Counted from the stretch's first letter, positions 34,975 to 45,220 are shown. The stretch is DNA of 54,664 nucleotides from an uncultured Chitinophagaceae bacterium (GCA_903883945.1 CAISCV010000245.1:1-54664), one strand, 5' to 3'. Translations and numbers: made by a program. The notes: generated by a model not told the origin, from the sequence alone.

Positions 34975-37431
34975 ATGCATTATTCGGACGAACATTTATT
35001 ATACGGTCAGATAGGTCACTTCTTCAATATACTTTCTTTTATAGCATCCCTGTTGGCTACCGTTGCTTTCTTTTGGTCTAATAACACCAAGGCTACCAAT
35101 GCCTCATTAATACAAGAAAAACAAAGTTGGTTACGTTTTGCAAGATTCTGTTTCTTTATCGAAACAGTTTCCGTACTTGTTGGCTTTGCTACCCTCTATT
35201 ACATCATTTCTCACCACCTATTCGAGTACAAATACGCTTGGGAACATAGCGACAAAGGGTTGCAAGTTCAATATCTTTTCAGTTGTTTCTGGGAAGGACA
35301 AGAAGGTAGCTTCATGTTGTGGACTTTCTGGAATTGTGTACTAGGTTGGTTACTTATTTGGCGTGCCAAAGAATGGGAGGCAGGTACATTGACGGTTATC
35401 AGCTTTGCACAGTTTATTTTGGCAAGTATGTTAGTAGGCTTCTACTTCTATGGCGCCAAGTTGGGCAGTAGTCCGTTTGCGCTGCTTAGAAATGAAGGTA
35501 TCCTGGACAATGCACCAATCTTTCAAGATGTCATTAATGGTGGTTTACGTAGCGATTACCTTACCTTAATAAAGGATGGACAAGGATTAAATACCCTGCT
35601 GCAAAACTATTGGATGGTCATTCACCCACCCATCTTATTTCTTGGTTTTGCAAGTACGATTGTGCCCTTTGCTTTTGCCCTCGCAGGCTTGTACAATAAA
35701 GACCACAGCTGGATAAAACCTGCTTTACCTTGGGCTGCTTTCAGTGGGGGTATACTATGTCTAGGTATTATGATGGGGGCTGCGTGGGCCTATGAGAGTC
35801 TTACTTTCGGGGGCTATTGGGCGTGGGATCCGGTAGAAAACGCATCCCTTGTTCCTTGGATGGTGATGGTGGCAGGCTTGCATACCAATATGATCTATAA
35901 AACAACAGGCTATAGTCTTCGCACGACCTATCTATTTTATATTCTTAGCTTTTTGTTGGTATTGTACTCAACATTCCTCACACGCAGCGGGGTATTAGGC
36001 GACACCTCTGTACACGCTTTTACCGATCTTGGCATGAACACCCAATTGTTAGTGTTCCTGTTGATATTCGTAATCCCTGCTTTTACAATTTACGCTATCA
36101 GGTACAAGTCTATACCCACCATCGTAAAAGAAGAAAGCACCTACAGTCGCGAATTTTGGATGTTTATCGGTTCATTGGTATTGTTTTTATCCGCTATATT
36201 AATCAGTCTAAAAACATCTGTCCCCATCTACAATAAACTATTCGACCAAAAAGTTGCCCCATCCGAGGATCCCATTTTTGCGTACAATCAGGTACAAGTT
36301 TTTGTCTGCATTATTCTCGGGTTGCTCACTGCCGTAACACAATACCTAAAGTATAAGGATACACCAACAGGGGTTTTCAGTAAAAAGATTTGGTTACCTA
36401 CAGCCATTGCATTAGTAGCGAGTGTGCTGATCAGTGTTTTTGGTTCCATCAATTATACCCAAAAAGGAGCAGGCTTCTTGGGGGCAATACATGTTGCCAT
36501 CTTTGCTGCTGTCTATGCAACGGTAGCCAATGCAGGTTATATATGGTTGGTATTGAGGGGGAAAATAAAAGCAGCAGGTGCTTCTGTAGCACACATTGGC
36601 TTCGGATTGATTCTCGTGGGGATATTGATTTCCTCAAGTAAAAAGACGGTGCTTAGTTGGAACACTACGGGTATTTCTGTTTTTCAAAAGGATAAAAAAG
36701 AAGACCCAGCCGAGAATATTACCCTCTTCAAAGGACTTGCGACCGATATGGGCAAGTACATGGTTACGTATGCCCGAGATACCTTTAACGAAAAAGAACG
36801 TAAGCGTTTCTTCGAAATAAAATTCGCGTCTAAAACATCCAATGAACAATTCTTTCTATATCCCGATTTAATTAAAAACAACAAAGGGGCAGAAGGCTTT
36901 GCGGCCAATCCTGCTAGCAAACACTATTGGTATAAAGACATATTTGTGTATATCTCTTCCTATAAAGGAAGCGATGCGGCCGATACAGCGAAGTTTATAG
37001 GGCGTGAATTGAAAGTGGGAGATACTTTGTTTTACAGTAGCGGATTGATGATTTTGCATAAGGTGGACATAAACCCAGCCAATCAAAAAGAGCGTGTGAA
37101 AGAAGGGGAGACCTCGTTGTTTATGGACATGGAAGTGATTGCAAAGGATGGCAGACGATACAAAGCATTTCCAGGTATAGCTCTAAAAGGAACAGAACTG
37201 CGTGACTTACCAGATAGTGTGATTTCTCAGAATTTGATTCTTAAATTCAATAAAGTAGTTGACCAGAAGCAAGGAAAATTGGAGTTGGGGGTAAAAGAAA
37301 GTTCAGCCATCACCGATCTTGTTACCCTTAAAGTATATGAGTTCCCGATGATTCTCGTTTTATGGATAGGGGTAATCATTACAGTAATTGGATTCTTTAT
37401 GTCCATCTATCAAAGATTGAAAAGAAAATAA
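34975..37431 (+). CDS. CcmF/CcsA-type cytochrome c heme lyase
   Basis: The 818-residue protein has about fifteen membrane helices and the tryptophan-rich WWD heme-handling motif in WAYESLTFGGYWAWDPVENA followed by SLVPWM. FLGFASTIVPFAFALAG and LTRSGVLGDTSVHAF are further CcmF-family parts. A periplasmic beta domain lies between the last helices (about residues 580-780). It attaches heme to apocytochrome CxxCH motifs with CcmE. The gene is likely named ccmF (or ccsA in some annotations). Together with the preceding ccmE-like gene this is the only cytochrome-c cluster in the window. Confidence 0.9.
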   Translation: MHYSDEHLLYGQIGHFFNILSFIASLLATVAFFWSNNTKATNASLIQEKQSWLRFARFCFFIETVSVLVGFATLYYIISHHLFEYKYAWEHSDKGLQVQYLFSCFWEGQEGSFMLWTFWNCVLGWLLIWRAKEWEAGTLTVISFAQFILASMLVGFYFYGAKLGSSPFALLRNEGILDNAPIFQDVINGGLRSDYLTLIKDGQGLNTLLQNYWMVIHPPILFLGFASTIVPFAFALAGLYNKDHSWIKPALPWAAFSGGILCLGIMMGAAWAYESLTFGGYWAWDPVENASLVPWMVMVAGLHTNMIYKTTGYSLRTTYLFYILSFLLVLYSTFLTRSGVLGDTSVHAFTDLGMNTQLLVFLLIFVIPAFTIYAIRYKSIPTIVKEESTYSREFWMFIGSLVLFLSAILISLKTSVPIYNKLFDQKVAPSEDPIFAYNQVQVFVCIILGLLTAVTQYLKYKDTPTGVFSKKIWLPTAIALVASVLISVFGSINYTQKGAGFLGAIHVAIFAAVYATVANAGYIWLVLRGKIKAAGASVAHIGFGLILVGILISSSKKTVLSWNTTGISVFQKDKKEDPAENITLFKGLATDMGKYMVTYARDTFNEKERKRFFEIKFASKTSNEQFFLYPDLIKNNKGAEGFAANPASKHYWYKDIFVYISSYKGSDAADTAKFIGRELKVGDTLFYSSGLMILHKVDINPANQKERVKEGETSLFMDMEVIAKDGRRYKAFPGIALKGTELRDLPDSVISQNLILKFNKVVDQKQGKLELGVKESSAITDLVTLKVYEFPMILVLWIGVIITVIGFFMSIYQRLKRK

Positions 37432-37473
37432 ACACTGATATACACCACCTGCACCAAAATAAAAAGATAATTT

Positions 37474-38136
37474 ATGCGTTTGGATACCGTAATATTTGAT
37501 ATTGATGGACTATTAGTAGATAGTGAACCCTTGTGGAATGAAGCTGCAGAAGAAGTGTTTAAACAATACGGTATCATCCTTACCGAGCAACAATATCTAA
37601 GCACCACAGGCTTGCGCACCAAAGAATTTGTAGACCAATGGTTTGGCTATTTCGACGTATCCAAAACTAAGGCTGCCGAAGCAGAACAGAGAATCATCAC
37701 AACCGTTCTTAATAAAATAGAAACACGGGGAACTATAATGCCCGGCGTACAACACATCATCAATTTCTTTTGTGAGAAAGGATTTAAAATTGGCCTAGCT
37801 ACCTCCTCACCCCAGCAACTGATAGACCTAGTAGTATCGTTAATTGGTATTTCTTCTTACATCCATGCTACTGCCTCAGCCCAAGAGCTTCCTTATGGTA
37901 AGCCTCATCCACAAGTATATATTGATTGTGCCACTAAGCTCAACTCCTCCCCTGCCACCTGTTTGTGCTTCGAAGATTCTTTCAATGGGTTGATTGCGGC
38001 AAAAGCTGCAAGAATGAAATGTGTGGTAGTACCCCACCACAACCAACAAAAAGAAGAAAGATGGGGTGCTGCAGACCTTAAACTATCTTCCCTACAAAAC
38101 TTTGGCGAGTTGCATTTTAATCTGTTGCAAGCATAA
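37474..38136 (+). CDS. HAD family phosphatase (HxpB / beta-phosphoglucomutase-like)
   Basis: The 220-residue protein has HAD motif I (VIFDIDGLLVDSEPLW; nucleophile Asp with DxDG), motif II in LATSSPQQ, the Lys in YGKPHPQVY and motif III/IV in CLCFEDSFNGLIAAKAA. The helical cap insert after motif I and the DSEPLW segment match the subgroup of sugar-phosphate phosphatases such as HxpB/YniC and beta-phosphoglucomutase. Substrate specificity cannot be fixed from sequence. It begins 42 bp after the CcmF gene and may be in the same transcript. The 21-bp array and a strong terminator follow. Confidence 0.88.
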   Translation: MRLDTVIFDIDGLLVDSEPLWNEAAEEVFKQYGIILTEQQYLSTTGLRTKEFVDQWFGYFDVSKTKAAEAEQRIITTVLNKIETRGTIMPGVQHIINFFCEKGFKIGLATSSPQQLIDLVVSLIGISSYIHATASAQELPYGKPHPQVYIDCATKLNSSPATCLCFEDSFNGLIAAKAARMKCVVVPHHNQQKEERWGAADLKLSSLQNFGELHFNLLQA

Positions 38137-38171
38137 GTAAAAAAGATCTCGAAACTAAAAGTAAGTCAACC

Positions 38172-38423
38172 GATGTTGAATATTTGAATTATGATGTTGA
38201 ATAAATCACACGTGATGTTGGATTTATCACACATGATGTTGGATTTATCACACGTGATGTTGGATTTATCACACGTGATGTTGGATTTATCACACATGAT
38301 ATTGGATTTATGACACGTGATATTGGATTTATGACATGTGATGTTGGATAATCAACACATGATATTGGATTTATCACACGTGATATTGGATAAATGACAT
38401 TCGATTTTGGATAGTCTATCCCC
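38172..38423. repeat. 21-bp tandem array C (12 units)
   Basis: Twelve contiguous units of exactly 21 bp, first at 38172 and last at 38403. Typical units start GATGTTGGAT (or GATATTGGAT), continue TTAT and end CACACGT (or CACACAT). Units 4 and 5 (38235, 38256) are identical; edge units are diverged. The junction between units makes ATCAC-AC-GTGAT, an inverted repeat recurring every 21 bp. There is no spacer between units. It lies between the convergent HAD and DUF5017 genes, directly before a bidirectional terminator. Confidence 0.93.
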
Positions 38424-38442
38424 CATCAGTCATAATAAACAA

Positions 38443-38478
38443 AAAAGCGTCCTGTTTTACTTAAAACAGGACGCTTTT
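38443..38478. terminator. bidirectional intrinsic terminator
   Basis: The arm AAAAGCGTCCTGTTTTA (38443-38459) pairs perfectly with 38462-38478 over 17 bp with a two-base loop. An A-run precedes it and a T-run ends it. It serves the convergent HAD and SusCD-DUF5017 transcripts. Confidence 0.87.
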
Positions 38479-38494
38479 CATGGATAGAATATGC

Positions 38495-39655
38495 TTAATT
38501 TACTTTGATACCAATATGCTTAACCACCTCATCCTTTTGATTTACATTGGCATTCTGTGCCACAAAAGCCATATCATACGTTTGCCCAGATACAAAAGTA
38601 CTATCTAGTACAACAGAATAAGTGGCATAGGTTCCGTTTGCTTGCACTAGCTTAATACCTCTAGCAAATACATTTGAAGCATCTTTTACCGTGGCAGTAG
38701 GAAAATCATGGCGAACTAAATTTAAATTTACTGGAGATGTAATTGCCCAACCTTCATTACCCAATGTATTTGTTTTACTGCTTGGATCAAATGTAAGTGG
38801 ATAATTTGTGGTGATACCAACACCGCTTGAATTGCAAGCCTTATTGTTTATAATCAACCTATTATAAATACTTCTGGTGTAAACATTATACTCACCCACA
38901 TTCCACGCACCATAGTTTGTATTGATTAAACTAAAGAAGTTGTTGGGATAATTTACAAAAAACCTGTTGTAATTCATATTCACTTCCGACCATCCAACAT
39001 AAGCAAAATTGGGGGCAGTATCAGATATGATATTGGGCGATGTCGCAAATGGAGGGGCAAATAAAGGCGTAAAAGTGCTATCGGATAGCGTATTACTTAC
39101 TGTAAAGTTTTGTATAGACCATTTACGCTGTGCTGATTTAGCATTTTGACTCCCTATCACCTGAAAAGCAATATAGGCCGTATCAGACACATTAAACTGA
39201 GAAATATCAATCTTTCCAGATGAAACATAACTAGTAGTAGCGTAAGTAGGCCATTGTGCAAGATTGGTAATATCTGTCCAGGTAGCATTCGCCACACCAA
39301 TAGAGTCATAGGTTTTTAGATTAGTAGAAATTTTTAATCTGATAGTATCGCCCATATTGTTCTTACTTCCTTGTGATACCAATGTTTGAAACTTTAAAAT
39401 ATCAGTTCCCTTACCATAGTTTCTGTTTCTATAATTTATATTCATTCCAGGTCTTCCATTATAAAACAAAATGATGTCTGCTTTATTCATGATAGTAAAA
39501 ACTACAGTATCTCCAATGTTAAAGCTAGTTTTGTTGGCAACAACATCAAAGTTGCTGATGGGGTTGATGTCAGCAAGCTTCTGGCATCCAACACCAGCCA
39601 TAACTAAAACTAGTACAATAAGAATCAAGCTGTAGGTGCGCAATGTTTTTTTCAT
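38495..39655 (-). CDS. DUF5017 surface lipoprotein (SusE-like position)
   Basis: The 386-residue protein starts with a lipoprotein signal (ILIVLVLVMAGVGCQKLAD, lipobox GVGC). A bacterial PKD/cadherin-like domain follows (SNFDVVANKTSFNIGDTVVF, DIILFYNGRPG, YRNRNYGKGTDILKFQT), the start typical of DUF5017, and the C-terminal half is beta-rich. It follows SusD by 38 bp and is the last gene of the SusCD operon. By position it should be an outer-membrane binding lipoprotein for the same ligand, as SusE and SusF are for starch. No catalytic residues are recognised. Confidence 0.82.
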   Translation of the reverse strand: MKKTLRTYSLILIVLVLVMAGVGCQKLADINPISNFDVVANKTSFNIGDTVVFTIMNKADIILFYNGRPGMNINYRNRNYGKGTDILKFQTLVSQGSKNNMGDTIRLKISTNLKTYDSIGVANATWTDITNLAQWPTYATTSYVSSGKIDISQFNVSDTAYIAFQVIGSQNAKSAQRKWSIQNFTVSNTLSDSTFTPLFAPPFATSPNIISDTAPNFAYVGWSEVNMNYNRFFVNYPNNFFSLINTNYGAWNVGEYNVYTRSIYNRLIINNKACNSSGVGITTNYPLTFDPSSKTNTLGNEGWAITSPVNLNLVRHDFPTATVKDASNVFARGIKLVQANGTYATYSVVLDSTFVSGQTYDMAFVAQNANVNQKDEVVKHIGIKVN

Positions 39656-39693
39656 GTCTTAATCAGTTTATTATCAATCGTCATTCTATATTA

Positions 39694-41679
39694 TTACCAA
39701 CCAGGGTTCTGTGACAAACCCGACTCCAACAACAACTCGCTAGCCGGAATAGGAAAATAAGTATACTTAACTGGATTATACAAAAAGTTTGTTATGGGCA
39801 GTACTGCTGCATTGGAAATGGAAGAACTAGGTGGATTTGTAGCAATGTTTGCATTCACCGTTAATGATAGATTGTTGATGGTGTTTACATAGCTTGATAA
39901 TCCCCATCTTTTCAGGTCGTTGCGTCTTACGCCTTCAAAACAAAGCTCTCTGGATCGCTCCGCTTTAATACTATCTAGTGTTACAGTAGTTACGTCTACA
40001 GCAGAACCTACTGCGGTGGGATTAAATCCATAAGCCCTTCTTTTAACCTGATTATAATACTCAATCCCCATAGTAGAGGCATTTCCCCCATTCAATTGCA
40101 AATCGGCTTCTGCAGCCATCAACAGCACATCGGCATAGCGTATGATAGGAAAATTACAAGAGGTATACGTAGGATTTTTGACAGTATTTAACTCAAATTC
40201 TCTTCTCCATTTCGCAACAGGTCTGTCATAAGAGGTTAAGTAACCGGTGCCTCCATTAATTACATTGATTGCAGAGATAGACCCGTCTACCGGATTTATT
40301 ACAATATGATATTTAAAGTTTTTCCCTTTACTGGGCAATCCTGTTACGCTGACAGTTGGGGTATCTACCGCAGGTGTCGTTACGTATCCACTACCCCCAT
40401 TAATTACAGAAATAGAAGAAATGGCTCCCGTATTAAAATCGATAGTCGCTGTTGCTGTAGCGCCAGAACCATAAAAGGTGGTATCATAATCTATTTTGAT
40501 AATGATAGAATCCTTATTCCTGATGGTATCCCTTGCTTTTACAGTCTTTCCTGCTACTATTGAAATAGCAGCGCCTAAACTTATTTTTTTATTAGCGCCA
40601 TCAAAACTGTAAGTAGATAGTACCCAATCTTTTCTGGTATCTCCTGCACCATACAAACCCACCAAAGTTGGGTAGGCCCGAAACTGACCAGTAGACTTAG
40701 ACTGTGACGGAGAAGGGCAAATTGGTCCTAAAACAGCCCCTAGTTGTTGTGTTACAGGATAGCCCAACGCGATATTGGCACCCACTCCATTAGATAAAAA
40801 AGCTGCATCCCAAATACCTTCACTTAGGTTGTTATCCGTAAAGTTGTTCTGCATATTATTTATGAAAAGACGTGCATAAGCAGGAGTTGCTGGATAAAGA
40901 GGATGGGATTGATAGTTTAATGAATGAACCCCGGCAGTAATTAGCTTATTAGACCAATAAAGTGCTTTTTGGTAGTAAGGGGTTCCCCCATTTACAGGAT
41001 AACCTGCGGCGGACATGCATACCCTTGTTAATATCGCTTCTACGGCAGATTTAGAAACAATAGTAGTTGTCTGAACAGTACCAATAGACTGCACGAGAGA
41101 GTCTGCCGCAGTCATGTCTTTAATGATAGAATCATAAATATTCTTACTAGGCGTTTCAGGCAAATTAAAGTTAGTCCCCATTGTAGAAGAAGGCATGGTC
41201 TTGTAAGGCACATCACCAAAGTTATTCACCAGAAGATAGAAGTAATAAGCACGCATAAATAAGGCTTGCCCCTTAATATTTGCCCTAGTTACAGAATCCA
41301 TGTCTGGCTTGTCTACCACACTCAATAGAATATTTGCTCTTTCAATACCTTGATAAAGATCTTTCCAAAATCCCAAATAAGTAGCATCATTACTAGATGA
41401 CCGAAATGTTTCGGTAAGTGAGGCTGTACTAGTGCTGGTCCCGTTTATATCAAATCCTTCATCATTTCCTGCAGCAAAGTACCCCCACAGCCCTGCACCA
41501 TACATTTCAACAGCATCCAATGGATTATAGACTGCCGCCAACTGATTGGTAAGCTCGTCAGCATTGGTTTGGTCGGTAGTACTAAAACTTGATGGTTTTA
41601 GGCTCAGGTCTTTATTACACCCAGCAATCAATATCCCAACAAAAGAAAGTATAGCAATAAGCTTGTAACTATTTTTCAT
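39694..41679 (-). CDS. SusD/RagB family nutrient-binding lipoprotein with an inserted repeat domain
   Basis: SusD proteins are surface lipoproteins that cap a SusC channel and bind its substrate. The signal ends GILIAGC (lipobox). The SusD-like TPR fold is visible (DLYQGIERANILLSVV, QALFMRAYYFYLLVNNFGD, NFPIIRYADVLLMAAEADLQ, ERSRELCFEGVRRNDLKRWG). At 661 residues it is longer than usual. About residues 385-482 hold two copies of a GxISxIxVINGGxGYxT repeat, interrupting the usual chain before the RPVAKWRREF region. It is paired with the SusC gene 24 bp upstream. The glycan or peptide ligand cannot be inferred. Confidence 0.93.
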   Translation of the reverse strand: MKNSYKLIAILSFVGILIAGCNKDLSLKPSSFSTTDQTNADELTNQLAAVYNPLDAVEMYGAGLWGYFAAGNDEGFDINGTSTSTASLTETFRSSSNDATYLGFWKDLYQGIERANILLSVVDKPDMDSVTRANIKGQALFMRAYYFYLLVNNFGDVPYKTMPSSTMGTNFNLPETPSKNIYDSIIKDMTAADSLVQSIGTVQTTTIVSKSAVEAILTRVCMSAAGYPVNGGTPYYQKALYWSNKLITAGVHSLNYQSHPLYPATPAYARLFINNMQNNFTDNNLSEGIWDAAFLSNGVGANIALGYPVTQQLGAVLGPICPSPSQSKSTGQFRAYPTLVGLYGAGDTRKDWVLSTYSFDGANKKISLGAAISIVAGKTVKARDTIRNKDSIIIKIDYDTTFYGSGATATATIDFNTGAISSISVINGGSGYVTTPAVDTPTVSVTGLPSKGKNFKYHIVINPVDGSISAINVINGGTGYLTSYDRPVAKWRREFELNTVKNPTYTSCNFPIIRYADVLLMAAEADLQLNGGNASTMGIEYYNQVKRRAYGFNPTAVGSAVDVTTVTLDSIKAERSRELCFEGVRRNDLKRWGLSSYVNTINNLSLTVNANIATNPPSSSISNAAVLPITNFLYNPVKYTYFPIPASELLLESGLSQNPGW

Positions 41680-41703
41680 ACAAAAACAATTTAATATAAG
41701 ACT

Positions 41704-44700
41704 TTAGAATGTAATCACAGCACCTACCGTATAGGTTCTATTTCTTGGATAAGGCACATAATCTAACCCTCCTGCAAGAGCAGCAGAACCAGAACTTGGT
41801 TGTACATACGAATAACCCGCTCCCGCAATGGCATTACCGCCAGTACTATAAAATGGCACACCAGATGGGTTTGCACCTCTGTAAGTAGAAACTTCGGGAT
41901 CTAGCCCTGAATATTTTGTGAGCGTAAATATATTTTGTACCGCAATATAAAACCGCATCGAAGTAATACGCATTTTTGTTACCAATGAAGCTGGTAGACT
42001 ATACTGCAAGTTTACGGTCTTTAATCTCAAATAAGTGCCATCTTCCACATACCTGGAGGATACCCTTGTAATACCATCAGGATCTTGTCCATTAGTGCGA
42101 GAACTTACTCTAGGAATATCGTTCGTTGGGTTGTTGGGTGTCCAATGATTGGCATAATCCGCAAACTGATTAGAATTAGCATAATAATTCCCATTATTAT
42201 CAAATGCAACCTTATTGGCATTCAACACTTGGTTACCATAACTCCATTGAAAGAATATATTGAAAGAGAAGTTTTTATAGATGAAGTTATTCGTTAACCC
42301 ACCCGTATGAATCGGAAGAGGATTACCAATAATCGTTCTGTCATGGTCATCAATTACACCATCTCCATTCAAATCAGCATATTTGGGGTCTCCAGGTTGC
42401 GTATTCGCATTATTGCCAAAACCAGCAATGCCTGGTTTGAGAATATAATTACCATTAGCCAACTGATTAAAATCGGTGTATTGATATACTCCAGCCCACT
42501 TATATCCATAGAATTGGGTGATAGGACTACCCACTTTAGCAGCCCACGCAGGCACACTACCATTTAAGCTCCAAGAAGTTAATTTAGTGTCAACGCCATT
42601 GTAAAACTCTATTATTTTGTTTTTATTAAAGGCAATATTAAAAGAGGTTGTCCAAGTGAAAGCTCCTTTTTGGATATTCGTAGTTGTTAAAGTAAACTCT
42701 AATCCACGATTTCTTATAACGCCAGCATTTTGATATTGAAGCACATTACCAACATTGTATCCTGCTATGGATGATAATGGAACAGCCAACAAGCTATTAG
42801 TAGTTCTTTTATCGTAATAATCTATATCTATCAAAATCTTATCGTGAGCAAAACTTAAGGTCGTTCCCAAATCCAATTGTCCAGTTGTTTCCCATGTTAA
42901 GTTAGGATTCCCTATAAAATAAGCAAATGCACCGGTTGTATTTATATTATTAAAAGGATATCCCCCCGAATTGGTTACCGCTGTTTGATACAAATAGCTA
43001 AAGTCCCCTACCCTGTTATTTCCTACAAAACCATAACTAGCCCTTAGTTTACCATCATTTAAAACTGAACCAAGCTTTCTAAAAATACTTTTATTCATGA
43101 AATTTTCTCTCGTAAAGTGCCAAGCAAACGCTCCAGAAGGGAAAAAGCCCCATTGTTTTCCCGGTGCAAATCGAGATGCGCCATCTTCACGACCTGTTAA
43201 AGTAAAAATATATTTTTCTAAGAGTGAATAGTTAATTCTACCTAAGTAGGAAAGCAATTGATTTGCTGATGGTACATTATGAGTGGTGTAAGGGGTACCC
43301 GTTCCCAAAGAACCAATGCCCAAGTACTCGAAACCTTTTGGTATTTGTATTGAAGCAAAACCATTTCCCTCAGTTGTTGCATACTGATAAGTAACCCCAC
43401 CTACTGCATCCAAAATATGATCCCTGTCTTTCATCTTTCTGTAAGACAACAATGCTTCAGTTAAATAAGTATTATTATTGGTATTGTTTATGGCACCATT
43501 TATACCATTTTTGTTGTAAGGTGTACCATTCGAATTTATAGCTAATGTGCCACTAGAAGTTTTTGAATTATTAAAAGTTTGTGACAACAAGCCCGTATTA
43601 GAAATGCCTTCATTTAACCTTAGTTGCAATTCGGGGGTTATCTTATACTCAAGATAAACATTACAAGAGGTAGTCTTGGTAATATTCTTTCTAAACTCAT
43701 TTTGTGCCTGTTGTTTTGGATTTATCAAATTATCTGGAATAAAAGTACTGGTACCAATTTGAGAACTATCCACCGATCCATCAGATAAATTTGCTCCACC
43801 TAATATGTCAACAGGTCTGAATGCCCACATGCTAGAAACTACCCCTCCTGTAGCATTACCAGTTGGCACTGTACCAAAGCTAGTTGTATTTGAATAATTG
43901 ATACTTAAGCCCATTTTTATATTGTCACTGAACTTATTATCTAAGGAGAACTTTGCATCATATTTCTTCAATCCTGTATTAATGATGATTCCTTTTTGAT
44001 TTGTAAATGACCCATTTACAGCATATTTCAAATCGGAAGTACCCCCAATCACGTTTAAATTGTGGGTTTGCAACATACCCGTTTGTATAATCATACGCTG
44101 CCAATCGTATCCTTTTACCGTTTTGTAATAGTTGAGGTCTATCCCTTTCGAATAATCCAGATAACGCTTTGCCCCGGTAATGGTGTAAGTAGGCACAGTC
44201 GAAATACTTAATAGGCTATCTATATCCAACTGAAGTTTTACAAATTGATAAGGACTCAGTAAATTCATAAATTTTGAAGTTACCTGAAAGCCATCTGATT
44301 CGGAATAAGTAATTTTGGTCGGTCCAGCTTTTCCCTTTTTTGTAGTAATCATTATTACCCCATTTGCGCCACGAGACCCATAAATAGCAATTGATGAGGC
44401 ATCTTTTAATACTTCTATAGATTCTATATCGTTAGTGTTGATAGAGTTAATATCCATATTTTCAATCGGGAACCCATCTACCACATACAAAGGAGAAACA
44501 TCCTGCCCTGCACTCGTTCCCCTGATAGATATTTGAGAACCTGCACCAGGTTGCCCATCATTAGTTGATACATTTACTCCGGCAATTCTACCTGCCAATG
44601 CTTGATCGAAAGAAGTAACAGGTGCTTTTTTTAAATCTTCCATATTTACTTTCCCAACAACGCCAGTCAGTTCTTTACGTTTAATGTTTCCATACCCAAT

Positions 44701-45084
44701 AACAATTACTTCATTCATACTCGTTGGAGACTCTGTAAGCATGACATTGATATTCAGTTTGGTGCCAACACGCACAAATTGGCTAACATAGTTTATGTAA
44801 CTAAGCACAAGAGTATCAGTTGGAGAAGCATTGATAGAAAACTTTCCTTTTTCATCCGTTGTCGTACCAGTTGTTCTGTTTTTAATTTTTACTGCTGCTC
44901 CAGCTAATGGTGCTTTATCCGCTCCAGTTACTGTACCTGTAATTTTTTTTGTTTGTCTTTGGAGATCGCCTTGCTCTTGCGCAGAAAGCTTTGTAGTTAT
45001 TGATAACAAGTATACAGAAACTAAAATAAAGGGTATTAGTTTTAAAATTCTCTTCAAGCAATCAGTACTCGTCATATTATTCAT
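41704..45084 (-). CDS. SusC/RagA family TonB-linked outer-membrane protein
   Basis: The 1126-residue channel starts with a signal peptide (LIPFILVSVYLLSITTKLSA), then a CarboxypepD_reg-like domain (KKITGTVTGADKAPLAGAAV). The SusC signature NEVIVIGYGNIKRKELTG follows, then the plug (RIAGVNVSTNDGQPG; VLKDASSIAIYGSRGANGVI) and a barrel of about 800 residues. It imports a polymeric nutrient across the outer membrane with the adjoining SusD. No ECF sigma/anti-sigma pair, hybrid two-component regulator or glycoside hydrolase adjoins, so regulation and substrate are open. TAATTTCG near 45118-45125 on the minus strand may be the -7 box. Confidence 0.95.
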   Translation of the reverse strand: MNNMTSTDCLKRILKLIPFILVSVYLLSITTKLSAQEQGDLQRQTKKITGTVTGADKAPLAGAAVKIKNRTTGTTTDEKGKFSINASPTDTLVLSYINYVSQFVRVGTKLNINVMLTESPTSMNEVIVIGYGNIKRKELTGVVGKVNMEDLKKAPVTSFDQALAGRIAGVNVSTNDGQPGAGSQISIRGTSAGQDVSPLYVVDGFPIENMDINSINTNDIESIEVLKDASSIAIYGSRGANGVIMITTKKGKAGPTKITYSESDGFQVTSKFMNLLSPYQFVKLQLDIDSLLSISTVPTYTITGAKRYLDYSKGIDLNYYKTVKGYDWQRMIIQTGMLQTHNLNVIGGTSDLKYAVNGSFTNQKGIIINTGLKKYDAKFSLDNKFSDNIKMGLSINYSNTTSFGTVPTGNATGGVVSSMWAFRPVDILGGANLSDGSVDSSQIGTSTFIPDNLINPKQQAQNEFRKNITKTTSCNVYLEYKITPELQLRLNEGISNTGLLSQTFNNSKTSSGTLAINSNGTPYNKNGINGAINNTNNNTYLTEALLSYRKMKDRDHILDAVGGVTYQYATTEGNGFASIQIPKGFEYLGIGSLGTGTPYTTHNVPSANQLLSYLGRINYSLLEKYIFTLTGREDGASRFAPGKQWGFFPSGAFAWHFTRENFMNKSIFRKLGSVLNDGKLRASYGFVGNNRVGDFSYLYQTAVTNSGGYPFNNINTTGAFAYFIGNPNLTWETTGQLDLGTTLSFAHDKILIDIDYYDKRTTNSLLAVPLSSIAGYNVGNVLQYQNAGVIRNRGLEFTLTTTNIQKGAFTWTTSFNIAFNKNKIIEFYNGVDTKLTSWSLNGSVPAWAAKVGSPITQFYGYKWAGVYQYTDFNQLANGNYILKPGIAGFGNNANTQPGDPKYADLNGDGVIDDHDRTIIGNPLPIHTGGLTNNFIYKNFSFNIFFQWSYGNQVLNANKVAFDNNGNYYANSNQFADYANHWTPNNPTNDIPRVSSRTNGQDPDGITRVSSRYVEDGTYLRLKTVNLQYSLPASLVTKMRITSMRFYIAVQNIFTLTKYSGLDPEVSTYRGANPSGVPFYSTGGNAIAGAGYSYVQPSSGSAALAGGLDYVPYPRNRTYTVGAVITF

Positions 45085-45220
45085 TTGGAAGCATTTGTAT
45101 TACCTTAAAATAATCAGCGAAATTAGGGATTAGACATAGGTTATTGTAAGTTGGATGTTGCAAAAACTTGCTTGAATGTCGCAGCAGATGCTTTTATCGA
45201 CTAGTAAACCGCTTTTTATG

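Noticed and set aside
38189-38377. Minus-strand 62-codon ORF with heptad-like repeat across the 38-kb array
   Set aside because: A 21-bp repeat without stops is automatically open in several frames. The units lack indels but vary freely at all codon positions, and the related array at 12 kb contains a stop.
38172-38423. CRISPR array
   Set aside because: Units are contiguous at 21 bp with no unique spacers, and no cas genes are present.
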